From JBAXQQ01 sp037131695 (GTDB lineage Bacteria > Armatimonadota > Hebobacteria > CAIYQO01): DNA of 36,790 bases. Both the position numbers and the translations under genes were made by a program. Shown piece by piece: positions 15,436 through 23,618 of the stretch (position 1 is its first letter; the number at the start of each line of letters is the position of its first letter). Where the stretch lies: positions 1 to 36,790 of the forward strand of contig CAZWZF010000050.1 in assembly GCA_964638715.1 (NCBI GenBank), written 5' to 3'. The notes beneath the pieces are model-generated. The model did not search any database, was not told the origin of the DNA, and saw only the letters and a list, made by a program, of their open reading frames with translations.

Positions 15436-16663
15436 TAACAGGTGGTACAGAATCGCCCCGTCAGTGCTGATATCGGTTGCAATAAATGCCGCCATTATCA
15501 TCGCGCTGTCGGTTATTATTACCTCGCCAAATAAAGAAATGGTTGAATACCCGGTGAATTATTCGCCATCTGTAAAAATTGACAACAAGAAACCAATAAA
15601 ACCACCGCAAACTGTAAAAAAAATAAAGCAGTCTGTGATTAAAAAACAGAGCAAAACAACAAAGGCAATTAAACCGGTACAGAAGAAAATCACCAGAACC
15701 ATAAAACCGGACAATAAAGTTGTAATCCCAGCGAATAAAATTGTGCCGGTGAAAACTGTTGCCCCTAATCCGATGAAATCAAACCAGGAAAATTCTGCTA
15801 AACCTGATAATTCAAAAGCAAATCCTGCGGCAGTCGCAAAAAACAATACATCTCCGGGAAGCAGCAATCCGCTGCCAGAAAATAATTCCGGTGGTGGTGG
15901 AACCCGCAACAATAGCCTGGCAAATGACAACCCGGGAAATAAAGCCGGAAATATCGGCGGCATGGGAAGACCGGGACGTATCGGCCCGGGAGATTTACCC
16001 GGCAGGCCAGGCGCTGGAAATGGTGAAGATACTCCGGGCAACGGCGAACCGACATTCGGGTCACCTTTGACCCCAGGATTTGGAAACCCTGGTGATGGCG
16101 ATGGAAGACCAGGTAATGGTACCGGACCCGGCAACGGCGATGGTCCCGGCGGTAATGGCACCGGCAATGGAATAGGTCCCGGTAAATATCGCGGCGGCGA
16201 CGGTAATGGTCCCGGAAAAGATGGCTGGGGAGGCGACGGTACCGGCGAACCACGCAACCTTACCCTGGCAGGAACCGGCGACCAGCCCGGCAGTGATAAA
16301 TCAAAAACCGGCAACGGCGGTAACCCGGGCACTAAATTAAATCCAGAAAGTGGAACACCTGGCTATAGCCGCAAAGCCCGCGCCATAAAACTCACCGCTC
16401 CCGAATACCCGTCAGTAGCCCGCCGTCGAGGACAGGAAGGCGATGTTTATGTGCGGGTAGATATAAATGAAGACGGCAAACCGATAGGAAAACCAGTAGT
16501 GGTAATATCATCCGGCGTATTTCAACTCGACCAATCCGCCATTGAATATGTACAAAACACCGATTTTATACAATATGTCCCCGCCATAAAAGGCGGCAAA
16601 CCCGCCAAAGATTCTGTGGTAGTTCAAGTAATATTTAAATTGTCAGACAACGGGAAGTTTTAA
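15416..16663 (+). CDS. tonB: TonB protein with a very long glycine-rich linker
   Basis: A 415-residue energy transducer. The N-terminus is anchored by one span (about residues 14-36, VLISVAINAAIIIALSVII). Residues 50-120 are lysine/proline-rich, like the rigid periplasmic arm of classical TonB. Residues of about 150-300 are dominated by Gly, Asn, Pro and Asp (GPGNGDGPGGNGTGNG and similar), which is unusual. The C-terminal TonB domain (about 320-415) has APEYPSVARRRGQEGDVYVRV and ends VVQVIFKLSDNGKF. The start overlaps exbD by 20 nt. It should contact the TonB box of the BtuB-like receptor. The antisense strand is open because of the GC-rich repeats and does not encode a real gene. Confidence 0.92.
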   Translation: MTNQPGNNRWYRIAPSVLISVAINAAIIIALSVIITSPNKEMVEYPVNYSPSVKIDNKKPIKPPQTVKKIKQSVIKKQSKTTKAIKPVQKKITRTIKPDNKVVIPANKIVPVKTVAPNPMKSNQENSAKPDNSKANPAAVAKNNTSPGSSNPLPENNSGGGGTRNNSLANDNPGNKAGNIGGMGRPGRIGPGDLPGRPGAGNGEDTPGNGEPTFGSPLTPGFGNPGDGDGRPGNGTGPGNGDGPGGNGTGNGIGPGKYRGGDGNGPGKDGWGGDGTGEPRNLTLAGTGDQPGSDKSKTGNGGNPGTKLNPESGTPGYSRKARAIKLTAPEYPSVARRRGQEGDVYVRVDINEDGKPIGKPVVVISSGVFQLDQSAIEYVQNTDFIQYVPAIKGGKPAKDSVVVQVIFKLSDNGKF

Positions 16664-16810
16664 TATTGGTGTTTTGCCATTTGCAATTACACCTGCCTGA
16701 ACCACAGATTTCTATGATTTAGTATGATTGAAAATGATTTTCTTTTGTGCTCTTTGTGTTCTTGTGGTTAAATAATTTGCCATTTCCAATTTTATCTCTT
16801 CTCTCTTCCA

Positions 16811-18019
16811 TTACGTCGTATAATCCGCGTTAATTCTTACATAATCATACGAAAAGTCGCAGGTCCATACGGTGGACTCAAAGGCGCCTTCGCCGAGGGT
16901 TAACAGGATTTTTACTTCTTTTGTTTTCATTGCCTGTATCGCGGCAGTTTTGTTGAACTCTATCGGCTGACCATTTCTGACTACCGGGGTGCCGGCAAAA
17001 TCAAGGTCTACGTGATACTGGTCAAAATAAACTCCGGCGCGGCCGGCGGCAGCCAAGACGCGTCCCCAATTAGGGTCATTTCCAAAAATAGCGGTTTTCA
17101 CCAATGGAGAATTTGCGATGGTGCGGGCAATTGTCGCTGCTCCCTTGCTGTCTGCCGCACCAGCCACGGTGATTTCCACTAATTTCGTCGCTCCTTCACC
17201 ATCGCGTGCTATCATTTTTGCCAGTTCCGTCGCCAATTTCAATAAACCATCTTCAAAAATTGCCAGGTCCCGGGTGCCTTGTTCCAACCGAATATTGGTG
17301 ACGCCGCTTGCCAGCATCAACACGGTGTCATTTGTCGAGGTGTCGCCATCCACGGTAACACAATTGTAAGTGCGGTCTACCACCCGGCTGAGAATATTCT
17401 GCAATATTTCCGGGTCAATTTGTGCATCGGTAGTGATAACCGACAGCATCGTCGCCATGTTCGGCGCTATCATTCCGCTGCCTTTCGCCACCCCGCCGAT
17501 TTTCACTATCCCGGCACTGGTGTTTAATGTAATGGCTACTTCCTTCGGATGGGTATCGGTGGTCATTATCGCCAGCGCGGCGTCATGCCCGCCATTTACC
17601 GATAACGCGCGGTTTGCTATCCCGATGCCGTTTTTAATTTTATCCATTGGCAATTGCCGGCCAATGACACCGGTGGAACAAACCAGCACCAAATCCGGTG
17701 AAATACCGGTATTTTCCGCTGTAGTTTGCGCCATTTCGACGCATTTATGCATACCTTCGTCGCCGGTACAGGCATTTGCCACACCGCTGTTAATAATTAT
17801 TGCCTGCGCCTGCCCGCTTTTTACAATATTTTGCGAATATATCACCGGCGCGGCCTTGACGTTATTTTTGGTAAATGCCCCGGCTGACGCGCAAACGCGA
17901 TCTGCCAGCAGCAGCATAATATCGCGGCTGTCATCTTTAATACCGCAAGCCACTCCCGCCGCTCGAAAACCAGCAGGAAAAGTCAAAGCATTTTCAGCAC
18001 CTATGTGAATGTTATACAT
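16811..18019 (-). CDS. argJ: Glutamate N-acetyltransferase / amino-acid acetyltransferase (ArgJ)
   Basis: ArgJ recycles the acetyl group from N-acetylornithine to glutamate in arginine synthesis; many also acetylate glutamate with acetyl-CoA. The 402 residues include the oxyanion region CSTGVIGRQLPMDKI, and GSGMIAPNMATMLSVITTDA with Thr190 as the self-cleavage site and nucleophile. CVTVDGDTSTNDTVL and the C-terminal VRINADYTT are typical. It follows argC after a 115-nt gap that contains an inverted low-complexity repeat and no obvious terminator with a T-run. Whether it is mono- or bifunctional cannot be read from sequence; no argA is in view. Confidence 0.95.
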   Translation of the reverse strand: MYNIHIGAENALTFPAGFRAAGVACGIKDDSRDIMLLLADRVCASAGAFTKNNVKAAPVIYSQNIVKSGQAQAIIINSGVANACTGDEGMHKCVEMAQTTAENTGISPDLVLVCSTGVIGRQLPMDKIKNGIGIANRALSVNGGHDAALAIMTTDTHPKEVAITLNTSAGIVKIGGVAKGSGMIAPNMATMLSVITTDAQIDPEILQNILSRVVDRTYNCVTVDGDTSTNDTVLMLASGVTNIRLEQGTRDLAIFEDGLLKLATELAKMIARDGEGATKLVEITVAGAADSKGAATIARTIANSPLVKTAIFGNDPNWGRVLAAAGRAGVYFDQYHVDLDFAGTPVVRNGQPIEFNKTAAIQAMKTKEVKILLTLGEGAFESTVWTCDFSYDYVRINADYTT

Positions 18020-18036
18020 AAAAACCCCATAGAAAT

Positions 18037-18134
18037 AATTTAAAATTAGAAATTGAGAATTAAAAATTATTTCCCTTCAGATTGGGAAATAAAATAATAG
18101 TAACTCATAATTTTTAATTATCAATTTTTAATTA
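18037..18134. repeat. AT-rich inverted phrase repeat between argC and argJ
   Basis: Left-side units AATTAGAAATTGAGAATT and AAAAATTATTTCCC face right-side GGGAAATAAAATAATAG and CATAATTTTTAATTATC. ATTTCCC/GGGAAAT forms the centre of the stem. It could act as an intercistronic hairpin, but it belongs to the same style of low-complexity repeats seen in other gaps of this window. Confidence 0.55.
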
Positions 18135-19187
18135 TTACGGGAACACGCTTACTCTGTTCAGGCCGGCAGTTTCGTCGAGTCCGAACATCAGGTTCATATT
18201 TTGTATTGCCTGGCTTGCCATGCCTTTGCCAAGGTTATCAATAGCAGAACATAGTACTGCGCGGCCGGTGCGTTCATCTACCCGGGCGGTGATGAAGGCG
18301 TTGTTGCTGCCGCTGCACCATTTTGTATGCGGCAGATGATTTTCATCCAGCACTTTCACAAATGGCGAGTCTTTATATGTTTCAGTCAGTATTTCAATTA
18401 AATCCGCCGCGGTAAGGTCTTTTGCCAGTTCCGCGTAAATGGTCGAATGAATGCCGCGGGTCATGGGGACGAGATGCGGGGTGAAAGTTATCACCGCCTC
18501 GCCCACGCCCACACCGGTCATTTGCTGTTCAATCTCCGGGGTGTGGCGATGAGTGCCGATTCCATACGCGCAAAAATCTTCATTTGCTTCCGCGTATAAA
18601 TATGGCGTTTTCAATGCAGTTCGACCTGCGCCGCTGACACCGGATTTGCTGTCCGCGATGATGCCGGTCGGCTTGATAACCTTTGCTTTCAGCAATGGCA
18701 CCGTCGCCAGCAGAATAGATGTCGGGTAACAGCCGGGGTTGCCGATTATCTGCGCATTTATAATTTCATCCCGGTATAATTCCGGCAAGCCGTAAACCGC
18801 TTCGCTCAGCAGTTTTGGGCAAGTATGCTGCATTTTATAAAATTTCTCGTAAACCGACTGGTTTTTCAACCGAAAATCTGCACCCAGGTCGATTACCTTC
18901 ACACCGCGCTCTACCAATTGCGGGGCAATTTTCATAGTTTCGCCATTTGGCAGCGCAAAAAATACCACCTGCGGGTCGCCGATAGCCTGCGCGTCGCAAG
19001 CGTGGGACAGGGTCAGACCCATTCCGGTTAATTGCGGGTGAACGGCTTCCAGCGGCATACCGGCAGAACTTTCTGATGATACCGCGGTGATGGTAACATT
19101 CGGGTGCGGCAATAGCCATCTTAATAACTCAACGCCACCATAACCGGTGGCGCCTAAAATTGAAACTCTAATATTATCTGTGCTCAT
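18135..19187 (-). CDS. argC: N-acetyl-gamma-glutamyl-phosphate reductase
   Basis: ArgC reduces N-acetylglutamyl phosphate to the semialdehyde, using NADPH. The 350-residue protein opens with the nucleotide-binding VSILGATGYGGVELLRWL. It carries the family segment VIDLGADFRLK and the catalytic GNPGCYPTS with Cys153. KSGVSGAGRTAL, then HRHTPEIEQQ and HLVPMTRGI follow as in type 1 ArgC. It lies 29 nt after the NlpC/P60 gene and precedes argJ, so the three are probably co-transcribed. No ARG-box-like operator was recognised. Confidence 0.95.
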   Translation of the reverse strand: MSTDNIRVSILGATGYGGVELLRWLLPHPNVTITAVSSESSAGMPLEAVHPQLTGMGLTLSHACDAQAIGDPQVVFFALPNGETMKIAPQLVERGVKVIDLGADFRLKNQSVYEKFYKMQHTCPKLLSEAVYGLPELYRDEIINAQIIGNPGCYPTSILLATVPLLKAKVIKPTGIIADSKSGVSGAGRTALKTPYLYAEANEDFCAYGIGTHRHTPEIEQQMTGVGVGEAVITFTPHLVPMTRGIHSTIYAELAKDLTAADLIEILTETYKDSPFVKVLDENHLPHTKWCSGSNNAFITARVDERTGRAVLCSAIDNLGKGMASQAIQNMNLMFGLDETAGLNRVSVFP

Positions 19188-19216
19188 TATACTATCTCAC
19201 TTTCTTTTTCGAAGGT

Positions 19217-20266
19217 TTATCTGCGCGCCCACGCTAATTTACTCCAATATGACGTGTTTGCATTTATCTGGTCAATCGCCACTTTACCGCGGTTAGACGA
19301 TGCGTGAATGAATTGCCCATTGCCAATATATATGCCGGTGTGGCCGATTACATTTGATGTAGCGCTTCTATAAAAATACAAACGGTCGCCGGGCTGCAAA
19401 TCTGCAAACTCGACAGGATCACCAACTCTGGACTGTTCCGCCGCGGTACGCGGCAGTTTAATGCCATATTTCGCGAATACCGTCTGCACAAACAATGAAC
19501 AATCAACATTGTCAGGTAATTTTCCACCCAACCGGTATGGAATTCCTAAATATTTCATTGATTCGCTGACTATGTCAGCCTGCCCCGGCAATTCAGTTGT
19601 ATTATCAGACAAGGTATCCTGTGATTGAATAATTGCGCTGCGCGGGATAACCTTACGCTCGTTAGTCAACTCGACTGATACCTGTTGAATCCATCCGGTG
19701 CTGCCATCTGCCATGGCAACGCCATAATAATTATCGATGGTATCGGTTACCAGCAACTCGGTACCGCGAATGGTGCGACTGAATAATACCCGTCCGGCAC
19801 CCGGTTCGCTGCGGATTTCCGCGACATCTACGCTAACCTTGCCAATCACACCGATTATGCCGGTTTCCTCGGGAGGAGGAGGCTGTATTTGCGGCAGTGG
19901 TTGCGGAACTGGCTGCGGTTGAGGCTTCGACTGCGGATTCAAATAATTATTCATTTGAACAACACCGGCGGCACCGCCCAGTAATACATCGTCAGACTTT
20001 GGCACTACCACCTGGGTCTGCGGAATCACCGGTACCCGCATCATGTCACCCGGGTGCAATTCGTCGGTTTTCAAGTTTTTATTAAAAGCTGCTAATTTTT
20101 GAACTGAGGTGTGAAACTTCTCTGCGATTGCCGCCAAATCTTCGCCAGCTTTGATAACATAAGCCTGGTAATCGTCCTGCGCATACGATAACCCCGCCAG
20201 CATAACAAACGCTGCCAGTATCACCGATAATCGCATTAAATATTTCAACACAGTGTGCATATACAT
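19217..20266 (-). CDS. Secreted LysM-SH3-NlpC/P60 peptidoglycan endopeptidase
   Basis: An N-terminal signal peptide (YLMRLSVILAAFVMLAGLSYA) is followed by a LysM module that binds peptidoglycan (YVIKAGEDLAAIAEKFHTS to MMRVPV). After a proline/glutamine-rich linker comes an SH3-like domain (VDVAEIRSEPGAGRVLFS to GWIQQVSVEL). The C-terminal NlpC/P60 domain has the catalytic Cys in DNVDCSLFVQ, the first His in GHTGIYIG and a further His in FIHASS. Such enzymes cut peptide stems between D-glutamate and the diamino acid. The annotated start is uncertain: ATGs at 20266 and 20260 fit the signal peptide better than 20308. It lies just upstream of argC, with no evident functional link. Confidence 0.88.
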   Translation of the reverse strand: MYMHTVLKYLMRLSVILAAFVMLAGLSYAQDDYQAYVIKAGEDLAAIAEKFHTSVQKLAAFNKNLKTDELHPGDMMRVPVIPQTQVVVPKSDDVLLGGAAGVVQMNNYLNPQSKPQPQPVPQPLPQIQPPPPEETGIIGVIGKVSVDVAEIRSEPGAGRVLFSRTIRGTELLVTDTIDNYYGVAMADGSTGWIQQVSVELTNERKVIPRSAIIQSQDTLSDNTTELPGQADIVSESMKYLGIPYRLGGKLPDNVDCSLFVQTVFAKYGIKLPRTAAEQSRVGDPVEFADLQPGDRLYFYRSATSNVIGHTGIYIGNGQFIHASSNRGKVAIDQINANTSYWSKLAWARR

Positions 20267-20324
20267 ATTATATCCCAATATACGCCATTTTGAACAGGAT
20301 GGGTGCAAAGGAGAAAATTAAACA

Positions 20325-20378
20325 TCGATGAAAAGGATAAAAAAGGATATTAAAATAATCCTGATAAATCCTAAACAT
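20325..20378. repeat. Short repeat with two ACATCGATG units and AGGAT/ATCCT arms
   Basis: AAACATCGATG occurs twice, at the two edges. Between them GGATAAAAAAGGAT faces AATCCTGATAAATCCT, giving a loose stem. It lies between the flavodiiron gene and the NlpC/P60 gene and may act as an inefficient terminator for the former. Confidence 0.45.
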
Positions 20379-20390
20379 CGATGTGAAAAA

Positions 20391-21602
20391 TTATTCGTTA
20401 CCGCTGACAGCTTCCGCCACTTTAATGCCAAATTCGCGGCACAAAGTAAGCGCGGCGGCATCGGGGACATATTTTACTTTCAACGGCTCCGCAATTAAAT
20501 CAACACCCATTTCGGTCAATATCCCCGTCAATATGGTGGTTGCTTCGCCGCTCCAGCCAAAACTGCCAAAGACTGCGCCTTTCAGGCCTTTTGGTTTTAG
20601 TCCCTTTAAATATGTCAATGTATCTGCCAGTGTGGGATATAAACCGTTGTTTAAGGTAGGCGAACCTACCAGCAGCGCGCCTGCGTCCAGGATTTCTGTT
20701 GCAACGTCGCTGCGGTGGAAAGAGCGTAACGGCATTACTTTTGCGCTGACGCCGCCGCTAATTAATCCATCCACTATCGCCTCTGCCATCATCGCGGTGC
20801 TGTTCCACATGGTGTCATATAATACCACGACATTTTTATTGCGTTTTTGTTCTGACCAGTTAATATAATTTTTGATCGGAGTAGCCACATCAGCATTTCG
20901 CCACATCGGGCCATGATCGCAGCAGATATATTTAATCGACACGTTCAAGCCGTTTACTTTATCGATTGCCTTTTTAATCAGATGGCTGAACGGCAGCAGG
21001 ATATTCGCGTAATATGACTTCGCTTCATAAGCTAAAATCGACGGCTCAATTTCGTCGGCAAACCGTTCTGATGATGCCAGGTGCATGCCAAACGCGTCAT
21101 TGGAAAAGAGAACTTCATCGCCATGCAGGTATGACATCATGCTATCCGGCCAATGCAGCATGCGGGTTTCGGCAAAGGTGATAGTCGCGTCGCCAATGGT
21201 CATGGTTTCGCCATCTTTCACTGCGGTAATCGGGGTATCCAGATGAAAATGGTCATTTAATGTTTTTACGCCAAATGCTGACGCGTAAACGGTTTCCGGG
21301 TTGACCGCCTTGATAATTTCCGGCAGGCACCCGCTGTGATCCATCTCGGCGTGGTTACTGATGATTACGTCGATAGACTCAATAGGAATCACCGACGAAA
21401 TACGTCCCACCATCTCGCTGCAAAATTGCTTTTTCACCGTATCAATGAGAATATTCTTCTCGCCGGTAATTAAAAAGGCATTATAAGTTGTGCCGTGGTT
21501 AGTGGTGTAGCCATGGAAATCGCGAACGTCCCAATCAATAGCCCCCACCCAATATACCCGGTCAGTAATTTTTAACGCTTTAAATGATGAATTATTAGTC
21601 AT
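20391..21602 (-). CDS. Flavodiiron protein (FprA-type NO/O2 reductase)
   Basis: About 403 residues, with the two-domain FDP layout. The N-terminal metallo-beta-lactamase-like domain carries the diiron ligands in NHAEMDHSG (H-x-E-x-D-H near residues 84-89), then MLHWPDSMM, FSNDAFGMH and CCDHGPMWR. The C-terminal flavodoxin domain (from about residue 255) has VVLYDTMWNSTAMMAEA, VGSPTLNNGLYPTLAD and FGSFGWSGEA, which bind FMN. These proteins reduce O2 to water or NO to N2O and protect anaerobes. No rubredoxin gene is adjacent. I start at the ATG 21602; a GTG two codons upstream is also possible. Confidence 0.92.
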   Translation of the reverse strand: MTNNSSFKALKITDRVYWVGAIDWDVRDFHGYTTNHGTTYNAFLITGEKNILIDTVKKQFCSEMVGRISSVIPIESIDVIISNHAEMDHSGCLPEIIKAVNPETVYASAFGVKTLNDHFHLDTPITAVKDGETMTIGDATITFAETRMLHWPDSMMSYLHGDEVLFSNDAFGMHLASSERFADEIEPSILAYEAKSYYANILLPFSHLIKKAIDKVNGLNVSIKYICCDHGPMWRNADVATPIKNYINWSEQKRNKNVVVLYDTMWNSTAMMAEAIVDGLISGGVSAKVMPLRSFHRSDVATEILDAGALLVGSPTLNNGLYPTLADTLTYLKGLKPKGLKGAVFGSFGWSGEATTILTGILTEMGVDLIAEPLKVKYVPDAAALTLCREFGIKVAEAVSGNE

Positions 21603-21625
21603 AAACACCTACTTTTCTCGCCATA

Positions 21626-21654
21626 AACTTATCAATTAAGTTAGTTTTAGTCAA
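21626..21654 (-). promoter_or_regulatory. Putative promoter of the flavodiiron gene
   Basis: On the minus strand TTGACT (21654-21649), a 17-nt spacer and TAAGTT (21631-21626) lie 24 nt before the start codon. Confidence 0.45.
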
Positions 21655-21680
21655 GAATTTTCAATAAGATAATTCTGTAT

Positions 21681-22649
21681 TTACAGATTTTTGTGTTCTT
21701 TGACGTTCTGCGCCTTCCAAAGCAAACCGGGATGTGAAGAAATACGGTGGATAAGAGATATATCTTCAGTTAATAACTCCGGTTTAATATCTCCTGAATC
21801 AAGTAATCGATTAAGAAACTCGATTTCATTAGTCTGTAATGGTAAAACAGATCTAAGACCCTCTTTACACTCATTAATCAACTGTTGTGCCCAAACATCA
21901 ATATTTTTGATACTTGTAATATCATTGCCAATAAGCACTGGAAATAATTGATTTTCTATTTCACGAGATTTAAAACTGATATCATTTATTGATACAGTTC
22001 GCCAGTCTATACGGTTAAAACCACCATATACCACAAAAGCTAATCGTAGTTGCGTATTATTTAATGATAAATTTGTAAATAATTGATGGGTATCAAATAA
22101 ATCACGTGCAGTATGCCTTGCAAGCAAGGCAGCCAATTTGCCTGCGGCTAACTCATGTTTATCAAGAATTAATATCTGTTTAGCTTGATATGATGAAATA
22201 ACGTGTGAATCAACAAGATTTGGATTCCAAAGTGGTACTCTTAATAAATAATTGATATCAAGTGCCAGATTGCCGCCTTGACCCATTGCACTATCATATC
22301 TTAGTTGCCATTTCCCCCCAGCATGCTCATCTGGCGATTTCTGTATTATATATCCTTCACGATGACAAACAGACCTTATTGCATCATCAATTTTTGTACG
22401 TTCATCAAGCATTACTTCTCGATTTTCTGAACCAATATAATTCAAATCAATATCAATGGATAAACGCGGCAAATCAAAAATGAAAAGGTTGAGTGCTGTG
22501 CCTCCTTTTAAGGCTAATTTGCCATTTAAAAATGGATGCTTCTTAAAACCTTCCAATAATCCAATTAAATGAATTACTTTTTCGAGAATTTCAGGTCGAA
22601 AACCAGATGATGCAGCATCAGCAAATAAATGTTCCCGAGAAATTCTCAT
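21681..22649 (-). CDS. abiEii: Nucleotidyltransferase toxin of the AbiEii/AbiGii (DUF1814) family
   Basis: A 322-residue protein with the family's nucleotidyltransferase core: LALKGGTALNLFIF (residues 45-58) and RLSIDIDLNY with the paired metal-binding aspartates at about 66 and 68. KILILDKHELAAGKLAALLAR-like sequence and RDLFDTHQLF in the middle are also typical. AbiEii proteins are the toxins of type IV toxin-antitoxin and abortive-infection systems and use NTPs. The start overlaps the stop of the upstream antitoxin gene by 4 nt. Base composition is clearly more AT-rich than in the cob region, which suggests horizontal gain. Confidence 0.9.
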   Translation of the reverse strand: MRISREHLFADAASSGFRPEILEKVIHLIGLLEGFKKHPFLNGKLALKGGTALNLFIFDLPRLSIDIDLNYIGSENREVMLDERTKIDDAIRSVCHREGYIIQKSPDEHAGGKWQLRYDSAMGQGGNLALDINYLLRVPLWNPNLVDSHVISSYQAKQILILDKHELAAGKLAALLARHTARDLFDTHQLFTNLSLNNTQLRLAFVVYGGFNRIDWRTVSINDISFKSREIENQLFPVLIGNDITSIKNIDVWAQQLINECKEGLRSVLPLQTNEIEFLNRLLDSGDIKPELLTEDISLIHRISSHPGLLWKAQNVKEHKNL

Positions 22650-23431
22650 ACCGGTTCCTCCCAGGAACGATAATATAATGATTCAGGTACTATCAGATTC
22701 CAGCGAGATATCATGCGGCTTTTTTCCTGATTATCGCGGCTTATGTAATATGGTTTTGTCGGACGTTGTTTTGTCAATTGTTTGAGATATTCTTCAGTTA
22801 CCATGAAATCATCTTGATGCATTTCAAGAAACCAGCCTACCTTGGCTATAGTGGTAGCATTTCCTAATAATAAGCAATATTCAAGCACAGTATCGAGATT
22901 AAGGTATTCTATCATTTCCAGTGAACGCCATATTTCCTCCCAACTGCCGCATAACTTAGGCCGGTCAAATACATCAACAAATGTTCTTTCTAAACAGGTA
23001 ACCCGAATATCTAATCCATTCAATTTTACTGTTTCTATTCCAAAAAAATCATTTGAATTCGTTTCCGGGAACGCTACTTTTATAAACTCCGCGCCATTAA
23101 ATGTTAATGGCCGTATTGCCTGGTGCGAGCAATAATAATATCTTCTGTAAAGAGAATAAGCCACGCCGTAAAACGCCAATGCTGTTTGATACGAAAGAAC
23201 AGCATCATCCGCCATTTTCCCTGTTAATAAAAACGGATCAACCTGCATATTATCTGATTTCTGTCCGAAAGGAATTGTTAAATATAATCCGCGCCGCACT
23301 CTTTTTATGCGGCCACCCTTCGTGTAATATGCCAGTACCGCATCTTCAGTTCTTCTTTTATGTTGACCAGCATTACGAAAATCATCTATGGTAAATAATG
23401 CTCTGGTTGCAAAAAACTGCTGATATGTCAT
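22646..23431 (-). CDS. abiEi: AbiEi-family antitoxin / transcriptional regulator
   Basis: A 261-residue protein with the N-terminal winged-helix module typical of AbiEi: FTIDDFRNAG, then HKRRTEDAVLAYYTKGGRI and KRVRRGLYLTIP. A larger C-terminal domain follows (LTGKMADDAVLSYQTALAFY and TCLERTFVDVFDRPKL). Known AbiEi proteins neutralise AbiEii and repress their own promoter through inverted repeats. Such repeats flank the promoter here. It is translated together with the toxin through a 4-nt overlap. Confidence 0.88.
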   Translation of the reverse strand: MTYQQFFATRALFTIDDFRNAGQHKRRTEDAVLAYYTKGGRIKRVRRGLYLTIPFGQKSDNMQVDPFLLTGKMADDAVLSYQTALAFYGVAYSLYRRYYYCSHQAIRPLTFNGAEFIKVAFPETNSNDFFGIETVKLNGLDIRVTCLERTFVDVFDRPKLCGSWEEIWRSLEMIEYLNLDTVLEYCLLLGNATTIAKVGWFLEMHQDDFMVTEEYLKQLTKQRPTKPYYISRDNQEKSRMISRWNLIVPESLYYRSWEEPV

Positions 23432-23443
23432 ATCATACCTCTA

Positions 23444-23502
23444 CTTGATTAAAATAATCATAATACCATATAATTTTAGGTGTTTTGATTATTTTTGTCA
23501 AG
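23444..23502 (-). promoter_or_regulatory. abiE promoter with flanking inverted repeats (candidate AbiEi operator)
   Basis: On the minus strand TTGACA (23501-23496), a 17-nt spacer and TAAAAT (23478-23473) form a strong promoter. A 17-nt arm at 23444-23460 is repeated inversely at 23486-23502 with 15 of 17 matches (CTTGATTAAAATAATCA against CTTGACAAAAATAATCA). The second arm covers the -35 box, the first lies near the start codon. This arrangement suits autorepression by AbiEi. Confidence 0.68.
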
Positions 23503-23564
23503 TATTATCTAAATTATATAAAAATTATTTTGCATCAGGCGGGCCACCTGTGCTACAAACCGTA

Positions 23565-23585
23565 CAATAGCCGGCCCGGCTATTG
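23565..23585. terminator. Perfect palindrome downstream of pepF
   Basis: CAATAGCCGG and CCGGCTATTG flank a single C. It lies just past the pepF stop on the minus strand and upstream of the abiE promoter. There is no T-run, so terminator function is uncertain. Confidence 0.4.
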
Positions 23586-23618
23586 AATTATCAATTGTCC
23601 ATTGTCAATCGTCAATTC
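23586..23618. repeat. Low-complexity phrase repeat (inverse copy of 3963-3993)
   Basis: The minus strand reads GAATTGACGATTGACAATGG and continues with ACAATTGAT, the same phrase as at 3963-3993. It touches the pepF stop codon. Confidence 0.5.

Noticed and set aside
15559..16332. 257-codon proline-rich frame antisense to tonB
   Set aside because: It is a by-product of the glycine-rich codons of tonB; composition is low-complexity and it has no own signals.
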